The position numbers and the translations under genes are program-made. A stretch of DNA of 64,000 nt from NCBI GenBank assembly GCA_030144725.1, contig JASKMD010000012.1, forward strand, positions 2,713,748-2,777,747, written 5' to 3'. This DNA is from Haematococcus lacustris (Eukaryota > Chlorophyta > Chlorophyceae > Chlamydomonadales > Haematococcaceae). The notes beneath the pieces are model-generated. The model was not told where the DNA came from and made no database searches. It was given only the letters and a program-made list of their open reading frames with translations. Of this stretch, positions 33,701 to 42,473 are shown piece after piece (position 1 is the stretch's first letter; each line of letters starts with the position of its first letter).

Positions 33701-33801
33701 GGGTCGCTGTTATCCCCCGCTGCCGACCTTGCACTAGGGTCGAACAAGACATTGCTCCTTGTCAAGGTCGGGGTTGAGGGCTGCGCAGCCTCCTCCTGCA
33801 C
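30760..33801 (-). CDS. alanine-rich protein of 31 27-residue repeats
   Basis: The minus frame is open for about 1013 codons. The N-terminal 100 residues are non-repetitive (SNVLFDPSARSAAGDN, VWAQDLALRAAPPDAQPG). About 31 copies of a 27-residue unit follow (RAASNIAAAACRHVVQAAVA then AEAAAAA), then a C-terminal part with hydrophobic stretches (AFSYTGLLLLKG, ATVVCYFVPG). The first methionine-type codon is GTG at 33801 inside CTTGTGCAG|GAGGAG, so this is probably an internal exon starting at 33795. Recurrent unit variants are silent in this frame and replacement in the other long open frames, which argues that this frame is translated. The unit looks like an amphipathic helix with one Cys-Arg-His cluster. 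Function unknown. Confidence 0.55.
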   Translation of the reverse strand: MQEEAAQPSTPTLTRSNVLFDPSARSAAGDNSDPSSALALPYSMVAMQPCSTSLVWHDNAAVWAQDLALRAAPPDAQPGTPGRRNSAMAQSPFKSIKSAQAAAAARAASNIAAAACRHVVQAAVAAEAAAAARAASNIAAAACRHVVQAAVAAEAAAAARAASNIAAAACRHVVQAAVAAEAAAAARAASNIAAAACRHVVQAAVAAEAAAAARAASNIAAAACRHVVQAAVAAEAAAAARAASNIAAAACRHVVQAAVAAEAAAAARAASNIAAAACRHVVQAAVAAEAAAAARAASNIAAAACRHVVQAAVAAEAAAAARAASNIAAAACRHVVQAAVAAEAAAAARAASNIAAAACRHVVQAAVAAEAAAAARAASNIAAAACRHVVQAAVAAEAAAAARAASNIAAAACRHVVQAAVAAEAAAAARAASNIAAAACRHVVQAAVAAEAAAAARAASNIAAAACRHVVQAAVAAEAAAAARAASNIAAAACRHVVQAAVAAEEAAAARAASNIAAAACRHVVQAAVAAEAAAAARAASNIAAAACRHVVQAAVAAEAAAAARAASNIAAAACRHVVQAAVAAEAAAAARAASNIAAAACRHVVQAAVAAEAAAAARAASNIAAAACRHVVQAAVAAEAAAAARAASNIAAAACRHVVQAAVAAEAAAAARAASNIAAAACRHVVQAAVAAEAAAASRAASNIAAAACRHVVQAAVAAEAAAAARAASNIAAAACRHVVQAAVAAEAAAAARAASNIAAAACRHVVQAAVAAEAAAAARAASNIAAAACRHVVQAAVAAEATAAARAASNIAAAACRHVVQAAVAAEAAAAARAASNIAAAACRHVVQAAVAAEAAAAARAASNIAAAACRHVVQAAVAAEAAAAARAASNIAAAACRHVVQAAVAAEAAAAARAASNIAAAACRHVVQAAAAAAVDRPGTSHPFASFSIQAMAPSLPDRMRVKRLRSCTGMAGFAARFAFSYTGLLLLKGMATVVCYFVPGPSCRLHSCT
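31008..33502. repeat. 81-bp minisatellite, about 31 copies
   Basis: Units start with CTTGCACCACATGACGGCAG at 31008 and every 81 bp to 33438. Units differ at only a few sites: eight copies have CGGCGG for CAGCGG, two have CACGTG for CACATG, and three have CTCTGG together with CTGCCGCTG. Confidence 0.97.
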
Positions 33802-34149
33802 AAGGACAGGGAGCAGACAGTGGTCTTCACACTGGAAGCTCTCTTTAGGTCCCAGTGCGCTGCTGCATTGTGCACGCGGCAGGCAGGAGGGATGGTATGG
33901 AACCTAGCCGACCTGCGATTGCTCCATGTCTGCCTGGTGAGCGTCAGCGTGAGCAGTGAGCGGTGGAGGGGTAATGGAAGGGCAGCACCAAGCCTAAGTA
34001 AGCTATGCAGCCGATACATGGCACTGTACCACAAGTGGCCAGGCAGGCAGCGCTGGCAGCAGCTTGCGGGCAGGGTGGGTTGCTGCCCAAGCCGGGTCAG
34101 CTCAGCAGCGGACAGGACACTGTGAGAGCAGGCTGAAGAGCGCCTAACT
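33802..34149. other. upstream region of the repeat-protein gene
   Basis: Probable intron or 5' exons of the minus-strand repeat protein. No frame stands out enough to call. Confidence 0.3.
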
Positions 34150-34617
34150 AGGAGCAAACAGCGTGACTAGCCAGTCCTGGGCTCCAGGTGTGAGGCCCCA
34201 GTTGAGGCCCCCCGCGAGCCCTCACAGCCCCCATGCAGCAGCCAGGCAGCCACACAGCCAGCAGCCTCAGAGCCTGGGCCCAGCACTCCCCTGCCAGCCA
34301 AGCGCGGCAAGCGCACCAAGGCTGAGCAGGCAGCTAAGCCCACCCAGCCCACCAAGGGCAAAGGCAAGGCACAGGGCAAGGCTGCCAAACCCAAGCCAGC
34401 ACCACAGCCAGGCAGGTGGCTGGACAGGGACTGCAATGCAGCACTGAACATGCAGCGCATTGGGGAGAGCAGGTGGCACCCGCTGGAACTGTGTTACTGG
34501 CCAGAGCAGGGAGTTCTGCCAGCCAAGTGCAAGGAGTACCCTGGCCTGGGGTACAAACGGCTGCGAGACCGCCCACCCTCGGCCCAGCAGCAGCAGCAGC
34601 CTGCTGTGGCACAGTAG
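34150..34617 (+). pseudogene. Fanzor C-terminal fragment, copy C
   Basis: A continuous frame reads APVEAPREPSQPPCSSQAA, ASEPGPSTPLPAKRGKRTK, QPGRWLDRDCNAALNMQRIG, ESRWHPLELCYWPEQGVLPA, GYKRLRDRPPSAQQQQQ and stop TAG at about 34615. The DRDxNAALN RuvC-III motif is intact. The N-terminal part is missing. The 3' tail follows at once. Confidence 0.75.
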
Positions 34618-34855
34618 TATGTGTCGCCATTTGAGCTGTCATCAGCTTACATCAGCGCATGTTTGTCATGACAACTCTACACTATAGCCCTCCGGGTCAG
34701 GCAATAGTGTAGGTGGTAGGCACTCGTGCACCATTTCCATGTGCATTGGGTATACTCCACACAGCCCCTTAACACCATTTGAGTAATCCCGCTAGTGGTC
34801 CCTAGTGGTCCTGCTCAAATGGAGGCCCTAGTGAGGGACGAGGGGGTTGTCCAGC
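34618..34855 (+). repeat. Fanzor-element 3' tail, copy C, palindrome partly deleted
   Basis: It has the CATCAGCTTACATCAGCGCA block, the TCCGGGTCAGGCAATAGTGT block and ACTCCACACAGCCCC, then a shortened palindrome (TTTGAGTAATCCCGCTAGTG ... CCTGCTCAAATGG) and GAGGCCCTAGTGAGGGACGA. Confidence 0.8.
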
Positions 34856-35218
34856 TGCTCCTAAGGGAGTTAGACAACAGTACCGGGGGTAGGTGCCCGC
34901 AGCCTGAGGATTCTGGCGCTGGTATGGGTTGGTCATACTGGCAGGCTCACCAACCTTGAGGATGCAAGCACTCGCTGGCTTCCGCTTGGCACATACTGGT
35001 GTGGATGGTGGCAGCTGTAGGCTGGGAGGTGGTGCTGCGCACTGCTCGTGCTCGCAGTAGACAACCAAAGACACCTGCCGTCGCTGCAACTCTCCTGACT
35101 TGGCCGGGTGCAGTGTCCATCGCTGCTTGAGATGCTGTGCCACTGCTTGCAGCTGCATTGCATGAGCAGTCAAGGCAGGGTTGAGGAATGAAACTGGGTA
35201 TAAGATGCACCTAGTAGC
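34856..35218 (-). other. coding-like segment, unidentified
   Basis: The minus frame 35173-34856 is open and includes LKQRWTLHPAKSGELQRRQ, VSLVVYCEHEQCAAPPPS and SACILKVGEPASMTNPY. The composition looks coding, but I recognise no family and see no clear splice sites. Confidence 0.25.
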
Positions 35219-35449
35219 CTACATAACCTCGCGGTCCCACCTTCTCCAGAGCTTCAAGCTCCGAACTCCGCGTTTGCATGCCTGAAGCCCTAGAGTAGAG
35301 CTCCCAGCAGCGGAAAATGCGCGTTCACGGCGAAGAGGCGCTATGGTGGGCGCGATGTTAAACAACGCAACGACAGAGCCGTGCGCCTCACTAGAAAGTT
35401 TAGGACTCTCGGGATAGAGATGCAAGTATACAATGCAGTCGTAACGCAA
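35219..35449 (-). pseudogene. possible hAT transposase C-terminal remnant
   Basis: The minus frame of 76 codons contains ALFNIAPTIAPLRRERAFSA followed by AGSSTLG. The ERAFSAAG core matches the hAT dimerisation motif (ERxFSxAG) after a hydrophobic segment. No other hAT transposase motif is seen nearby, so this may be a remnant or a chance match. Confidence 0.25.
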
Positions 35450-37885
35450 ACCCAGCGTTCGTGTTCAAATATACTGCTGGGCTTTATGGGCGTGCCGAGC
35501 TGCAGATGCCCAACCGATGAGAGCAGTCAGCTGCGGACCTGCAACCCATTCAAACTTGCATTTCATGCAAGTGCATGTGTTCCTGATCCTGTGAAATCAC
35601 AGACAACTCCAAGGCCGGCGCTGTGATAGGCTATATACCTCTGTACCCTAACCTGGTGTCAAGGCGTGTGTTATCCCACCCCCACCGTCATGTCACCGGC
35701 AGCAGCAGGTTAGTCCGGCCGCTCGGACCATGGGTCAATGGGTGACCTCGACTGGGCCGGACCCCGATCCGAGTGGCCTTGGCGTGTTTAACCCCACCAT
35801 AAACCACGCACTTCTCCTTCAGCTCCAGTGTTGATCCGTATGGCACGATCCTCACCCCGTCAGGCCCATTCCCACAAAGCGGCGCCAAACCCCGAAGGGA
35901 CCAGGGAGTTATAAATGGGACAAGGAACTCAACTTGCGTTGTGATGTTACACTTCAGCAACTTCTTAGCAGTTGCAGCAGACACCTGTACAAAGTCTACA
36001 TATACACTTGTGGTATATTTAATAAGGTGCTGCTACTACAACCACCAACTAAAGCCACCCCCCCAAACTGCCATGCTAGCATGCTTGAGGAAGGAATCCT
36101 TCCGAAGGGTAAGAGCACACTTGAAGTGGTACGTTGCGAAGGGGCAGGCCGGAGTCATGGCGAGACTGCCCTTCTTTGTTGCTGCTGCAGCAATGACAGC
36201 ATTGTTCGCACTAAGGAGGTGCAAGATGGCAATACTTGCCATTCGCTGCCTTCAGCGAACCCTGCTGACACACATTTGCTCTCACTGTCAATGCCCAGCA
36301 GCTCAGCAGCGCAACAAAGAGGCAGATGGCCATACCCAAGGGTAAGCCAACACTTGCTTGCATGTTAACCCAGCCTGGGTCCCCACCATCCGCCACCTTC
36401 CCCTCCCGCCCCACCCTCCCTTCCGCCCCTCCCCTCCCGCCCCACCCCAGCGGTGCATGACTCCGCCAGCAGCCGCATGCGCGTGCCCCTTGGCAGCGCT
36501 TATCCGGTAGTCCCGCACAGTTCCCCACCCCATTCGCAGGCAGTGCCTGGCCCATTGTAGTTCAGTGGCCAATACCCAGGCCAGGCGCATCTGCTCCTCC
36601 CTTCTACGTCAGCCCGTCACGTCCAGCCCTAGCCCTGCAAGGAAGCCACTCCCCCATGCCCCGCCCCACCCCACCCTGCCCCCATGTGTTGCGCTTGGCC
36701 CTGCCCTGGGACCCTGTCCATGGTCTCAAAACCCAGCCACCTCCCTGTCCAGGCAGCAAAGTGACCCTGTGACTGGTCCCTGTGAGGGGCTGTGGCTGCA
36801 GGCTGTGCAGCGCAGCTCTGGCTGGTGTATGAGAGCAAGGGAATGCTTTGCCATCCACTGCCAAGCCTCAAGGGAGGAGCACCTGCTTGCTTTCTCTTCA
36901 CTCTGCTGCTGACCGAGTTTCCAAACATATGCTGAAAAGAGATTGAGGGGGCATCAGGGCTTGACTGGCTCCACACTGCTGCCCTCAGGCCACGAGCCCT
37001 GGCCTGCTGCTGCTCCCCAACTGCTCCATTCAAGGCCTGTCAGCCATGTTTGGACCCTTGCTAGCTCAGGGGCAGCGTGCGCCCTACCTCCCACGATCTT
37101 GCGTCGTCTGGGTCGGCGTCGCAAAAGCTGCTGGCCACCACGTCGACTGGGGGCGTGAGTCCGGCCAACCCGTGCGCCAGGACTGACTTCGCCGTGCCGA
37201 TCAGTGATGGCGATGCCGTCGAGCCTGGTGGACTGCACGGGCTGCAGCAGGCGAAGCACATCAGCATCGTCTTCTGTTGAGCAACTGGACACAGTTTTGA
37301 AAATGTGACCTTTCATTTCAGCTGCAGCCATTCTTTACATTCAGGGCGAGCATATACGTTTCCACCCTAGACATAGACTGTTAGCATGGCACAAGTGGCT
37401 TTCCATCGCAGTCAGCAATTGCATTGCATTGCCTTGGTTCTTGATTGCATTGCATTGCATTGCATTGTTTTGGTTCTTGATTGCATTGCATTGTATTGGT
37501 TCTTGCTCTGTCCGCACGAACCTACAGCTTGCTGTCCCTTGCTGTTGCATTGGTATGACCAGCATTGGTATGACCATTGGTATGACAGAGTATGACCAAC
37601 GATGTCACATGGTCGCCCCTTGCCCCACCATCGGCTTGCACGGCCGCCGATGCTGCAGCGCGTGTTTCGCTACAGCGCACACAGCGTCCGCAGCTTGCCT
37701 CATCCCAAGTTCGCTGCGCGCGCACCATCCTCGAAGGACGCGCTAGGACCGCGACGTCTGTGCTGCAGGTTTGCCACCACCATCTAGCTTGCATGCCAGG
37801 CGCGATAATGGTTGCGGATGGAAAGGAGTTGCAGTTGGAAATGCAAGATGCACGAGACATGTCTGCGTGCCGAGTGCGGTGGTGG
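35450..37885. other. about 2.4 kb without a supported gene
   Basis: A plus-strand ORF at 35941-36345 and a minus-strand ORF at 36954-37331 (opening MAAAEMKGHIFKTVSSCSTE) are open, but neither has a recognisable family. CATTG-type microsatellite (GCATTGCATT) lies at 37424-37500, and TTGGTATGACCA repeats at 37550-37590. Confidence 0.35.
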
Positions 37886-38340
37886 CGCAGCCCCTTTGTC
37901 CCCCACTAGGGCTTCCATTTGAGCCGGACCAGTAGTGGCCACTAGCAGCCACTAGCGGGAATGTACTAGGGACCAATAGTTGCCCGACTCAAATGGTGTC
38001 ATTGGGCTGTGTGGTGTAACCCAGTGCACATGGCACATGAGCGCCTACCACCTACATTACTGCCTGACCCCTGAGGGCTATTGTGTTGAGTTAGCATGAC
38101 AAAACATGCGCTGATGTAAGCTGATGACAGCTCAACAAAGATGGGCACACTACTGTGCCACAGCAGGCTGCTGCTCATGGGCCTTGGGTGGCTTGTCTCG
38201 CAGCCGTTTGTACCCCAGGCCAGGGTACTCCTTGCCCTTGGCTGGCAGAGCTCCGTGCTCTGGCCAGTAACACAGCTCCAGCGGGCGCCACCTGCTCTCC
38301 CCAATGCGCTGCATGTTCAGTGCTGCATTGCAGTCCCTGG
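37886..38340 (-). pseudogene. Fanzor C-terminal end plus 3' tail, copy D
   Basis: In reverse orientation the sequence begins at 38340 with codons for RDCNAALNMQRIG, ESRWRPLELCYWPEHGALPA and GYKRLRDKPPKAHEQQP. The full tail and near-palindrome (37910-37996) follow. Homology starts inside the RuvC-III motif, so the first Asp of DRD is replaced by the flanking sequence. Confidence 0.75.
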
Positions 38341-38539
38341 CCAGGGTAGGGTTAGCTCAGCTGATTGACCCTAGAAAACCACCCCAGAGACCCCATGACC
38401 TAGACCCCCTCAGGGTTGGAGCGACAGCTAAGCAGCTTGCGGTGGTGGCGCAGCACTGATGCACCTTTAGCACAAGCACACCCCATAGCCGCACCACACC
38501 TCCACAGCAGCTGACGTTTGAGCTGACTCTGGGTTAGCA

Positions 38540-38660
38540 GTTGGCTGGTGCCCCTGAGTGGTGCCCCTGAGTGGTGTGCCCCTGAGTGGTGTGCCCCTGA
38601 GTGGTGTGCCCCTGAGTGGTGCCCCTGAGTGGTGACTCGTGGTGTGCCCCTTTATGGTGA
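38540..38660. repeat. GTGGTGTGCCCCTGA tandem repeat
   Basis: About six imperfect units of GTGCCCCTGAGTGGT. No coding function is apparent. Confidence 0.85.
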
Positions 38661-39082
38661 CTCTGGGTTAGGAGTTGGCCGGTGCCCCAGCTGGCCAACC
38701 ACCCACAGCACCACTGGGCTGGCTAGGCTGTAGGGTGATGAGGGCCCAATGGCCCGGATGATGAGGGCAAAGTAGGGCGGGATCCTGAAGGGGTAGTCAA
38801 ACCCCTACATCTATAGGCTGTCTTCTGAAAAGATCTGAAATCCAACCTGTCATTCAGGTCTAGGGTTAGGGTTGAGCCGAAATTGTGACCTAATGCCCTG
38901 TCCCCACCCCTTTCAAAGGTGGGGCGGTAGATGTTGACACGCATGCTGGAGCGTCTACCTGCACAGAATCTCAGCGCACTGCAGCTTCAAGCACAGCTGC
39001 TGGGGGCATGCAGGGGTGACGTCACAGACTCAGCACCACACCCATAGTAACTGGGCTCTTAGGCCGGCCTGGTGCATTCTAG

Positions 39083-39262
39083 GGATGTGACAGTTGTGAT
39101 GAGATCAGATCTGACAGTTGTGATGAGATCAGATCTGACAGTTGTGATGAGATCAGATCTGACAGCTGTGATGAGACCAGATCTGACAGCTGTGATGAGA
39201 TCAGATCTGACAGCTGTGATGAGATCAGATCTGACAGCCGTGATAAGATCAGATCTGACAGG
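39083..39262. repeat. 24-bp tandem repeat rich in GATC
   Basis: About seven to eight copies of GACAGTTGTGATGAGATCAG plus ATCT, with T/C and G/C changes in later units. It sits 90 bp upstream of the APEH start codon. Confidence 0.93.
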
Positions 39263-39355
39263 TATGATCAATGATGCGAAGAGAGCTGTTTGCCCCTGGC
39301 TGTCCCTGCCGACAGGTTCCCTGTTCAAGTCCTGGCGCCGGCCCCAGCCAGCCTG

Positions 39356-41000
39356 ATGTCCACAGCTGCTGCCACTGCCCCAGGCCCTGGCCCAGCCGCC
39401 GCTGTGGAGGTGCCAGCAGGGTTGGGGGAGGAGGCGCGGCTGTTGAGCCAGCTGGCAGAGGTGGCCACCATCAGCAAGGTGCCTGTGACGGAAGGGGGAA
39501 AGGGGTGGGATAGAGGTGGGAAAGGAAAGGGGGAAGGACGGAGGGAAAAAGGGGTGAGGAGGAGGGAGGGGAGATGAACAGCTCTTGCTTGCCTCACAGA
39601 CCTTGCCTGATCAGGCCTGCTTCCACACCCACCTTGCCCTCATACGAGGACCTGCCTAAGCCTATGCCCCACCCAGCCTGGCCCTCCCTTAGCCCCCCTG
39701 ACCTCACCCACACTCCCCCCCCTGCCTTCCCCCCCTGCAGGTTTTGCTCCACTGCCCCCCCGCCCCCCCTCCCTCCCCCCTCACCCAGCCAGGCCCCCCC
39801 CGCCCCGCCCCCAGCCTGCAGCTGCAAGTGCAGTGCAGCCAGCGCAACCTGGCTGCCAACAGCCAGCGCAGGTTCGCCCTGCACGGGGTCCTGGCGGCAG
39901 GGGGGGCGGCGGCCCAGGTAGCTCTACCCCTAGAGCTGCCTGACGCGCTGCTGGTGGCGCCCTCACCCTCCGGTCAGCACGGGGCCGGCAGGGGGGCGGG
40001 GGGGCGGGGGGCAGCAGGGCAGATGGCAGAGGGGGGGGGGGCCGGGAGGTGGGTGGTAGCAGGGCAGAGGGCAGGGGGGCTGGGGGCAAGGGGCAAGGCA
40101 GGCAGGCAGGCAGCCTGGGGGCTGTTGGTTTTGGTGATGGTTGGGTGGCAGCAGGGCAGGTAGCAGGGGGGTGGGTGGCAGCTGGGCAGATGGGAGGGGG
40201 GTGGGTGGCAGCAGGGCAGAGGGGCGGAGATCATGGGGGCTGAGGGTGGGGGGTGAGTGCCAGAGGGGTGGGTGGCAGGGGGGCGGCTACCTGCCTTCCC
40301 TCTGCCCGCCCCCCTGCCCCCCTGACCTGGCCCCTGCCCCCTGCCTGCCTGTACCCTGGCCTAGCCGCTGACGCCCTGCACCAGCCACTGAGGCGCAGGG
40401 GATCAGCAGCTGGTGGTCAAGGCAGGCGGCGAAGGCGTGTCCACCATACTGCAGGTGTGGGATTTTAGTTTGTGGGGTACGCCCCTCCCCCTACCCGCCC
40501 CTCCCCCTACCCGCCCCTCCCCCTACCCGCCCCTCCCCCTACCCGCCCCTCCCCCTACCCGCCCCTCCCCCTACCCGCCCCTCCCCCTACCCGCCCCTCC
40601 CCCTACCCGCCCCTCCCCCTACCCGCCCCTCCCCCTACCCGCCCCTCCCCCTACCCGCCCCTCCCCCTACCCGCCCCTCCCCCTACCCGCCCCTCCCCCT
40701 ACCCGCCCCTCCCCCTACCCGCCCCTCCCCCTACTCGCCCCTCCCCCTACCCGCCCCTCCCCCTACTCGCCCCTCCCAGCCTCCAGCCTGCTGCTGCTGC
40801 GACAGCACTGCAGCCAGCTGCCAGCGCATCACCACACCCATCGTCAAGAACTGCTACCCGCCACAGCCTGATGCTCCTGCCTTCCCGCTGCCCAGGTTCC
40901 AACCACCACAGTGCCACAGCATGTGATTCAGGCCTCCCCTCCCCTCCCCTCCCCTCCCACCCCCCCCCCTGAGCCAGCTTGCCCTGCCTCCCCAGGCCGC
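39356..41000 (+). CDS. APEH: acylaminoacyl peptidase (AARE/APEH), N-terminal exons, cut by gap
   Basis: Supported exons are 39356-39478 (ATG start; ends LGEEARLLSQLAEVATISK), 39822-39972 (LQVQCSQRNLAANSQRRFAL, then LPLELPDALLVAPSPSG) and 40399-40454 (GDQQLVVKAGGEGVSTILQ). The last two join with a split Gly codon. The order of an initial helix ending in -ISK, a QxNLxANxxRxF strand and a PSPSG turn matches the beta-propeller start of plant and animal AARE, a serine protease of family S9C that frees acetylated residues from peptides. An exon between 39479 and 39821 may be missing from my model. The remaining propeller blades and the catalytic domain are absent: the sequence runs into 500 N at 41001, and nothing on the far side continues the gene. 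Confidence 0.65.
40481..40778. repeat. 16-bp C-rich minisatellite in APEH intron
   Basis: About 18 copies of CCCCTCCCCCTACCCG with a few T changes near the end, directly after the donor at 40455. Confidence 0.95.
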
Positions 41001-41500
41001 NNNNNNNNNNNNNNNNNNNNNNNNNNNNNNNNNNNNNNNNNNNNNNNNNNNNNNNNNNNNNNNNNNNNNNNNNNNNNNNNNNNNNNNNNNNNNNNNNNNN
41101 NNNNNNNNNNNNNNNNNNNNNNNNNNNNNNNNNNNNNNNNNNNNNNNNNNNNNNNNNNNNNNNNNNNNNNNNNNNNNNNNNNNNNNNNNNNNNNNNNNNN
41201 NNNNNNNNNNNNNNNNNNNNNNNNNNNNNNNNNNNNNNNNNNNNNNNNNNNNNNNNNNNNNNNNNNNNNNNNNNNNNNNNNNNNNNNNNNNNNNNNNNNN
41301 NNNNNNNNNNNNNNNNNNNNNNNNNNNNNNNNNNNNNNNNNNNNNNNNNNNNNNNNNNNNNNNNNNNNNNNNNNNNNNNNNNNNNNNNNNNNNNNNNNNN
41401 NNNNNNNNNNNNNNNNNNNNNNNNNNNNNNNNNNNNNNNNNNNNNNNNNNNNNNNNNNNNNNNNNNNNNNNNNNNNNNNNNNNNNNNNNNNNNNNNNNNN
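41001..41500. other. assembly gap of 500 N
   Basis: Exactly 500 unknown bases, probably a placeholder of unknown true length. Both flanking genes run into it and are incomplete. Confidence 1.
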
Positions 41501-42414
41501 CCTCCCCCGCAGCCGCCCCTCCCCCTGGGGCCACCTCCCGGCCCTCTGCTTTGGGGGTGGCAGCGCCATGTGGGTGGGCAGGGGGAGGCTGAGCAGCAGG
41601 GGGAGGCTGAGCAGCCGGCCCCTCACTATTGAGCTTGGCTGGCTCAGTCGGAGCAGACACCAATGACTGAGTCCCCTGCCTGCTGCTGCCACTCTTGTTG
41701 TCGCTGCCCACCAGCCTGGCTGAGTCTGAGTCGATGCGGGCGCTGCTGCCGCTGCTGCTGCCGCCACCTCCACCACCACCCCTGCCCTGCCTGGCCGGGC
41801 TGCTGAACAGAGCGTCCACTGTGGACTGAGCCAAGGCAGGCTTGGCTGGCTGAGCTGGCAGTGCGCCCTTCAGGCTGCGCCCCTGGAGGGACTTGCCCGG
41901 GTCAGGTGCAGCCAGGCGGGGTGGGGCAGGCAGCAGACCCCCCTGGCCCCCCCGGCCCCCCCCCTCCCCCTCCCCAGGCCTGAAAGAGGTCAGCCCAGGC
42001 TGCTGCTGCTGCCCAGACTTGCCAAGCTTGGCGGTTTTGGGGGGGCGGGCACTGGGCCCTGCTGCCCCGCCCGCCCCAGCAGCAGCCTTGTCCAGCTCAG
42101 GGCCCTGAGTCTTGACCCACTCGCCTCCGCAGCTCTTCAGGTGGCTGTGCCAGCCGCAGCGGGGGTCGCGGCAGCTGTCGGCGCTAGTGACGCGCTGACT
42201 GCGTGGGGGGCCGGGCAGGCAGGGCAGGGGTCAGGGGTGGGCAGCGGGGGTGGGCAGCGGGATGGGGCGGGTATCAGCCAGTAGTATTCGTGACTGATGG
42301 GGGAGGAGGGGGAAGGGGAAGGGGAAGGGATGCTGTGGATTGAAGCAGAGGACGGGTCACATCATGCAGCCTCCCTCAGCTGGCGTCGTGCAGCACAGTC
42401 TTCCTCATCAGCAA

Positions 42415-42473
<59 letters not shown>

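Noticed and set aside
30906..33752. Second minus-strand frame of 948 codons across the array
   Set aside because: For the same reason: Leu/Pro, Met/Thr and Gln/Arg differences follow the recurrent variants, unlike the 1013-codon frame.
39083..39262. Short ORF of repeated MRSDLT or SDLIT units
   Set aside because: It is a translation of the 24-bp tandem repeat in both directions with no flanking coding signal.
40854..41834. ORFs running through the N gap
   Set aside because: They are artefacts of unknown bases. Only the minus-strand part 41501-41834 is real, as the C-terminal part of the Spartan exon that starts at 42198.
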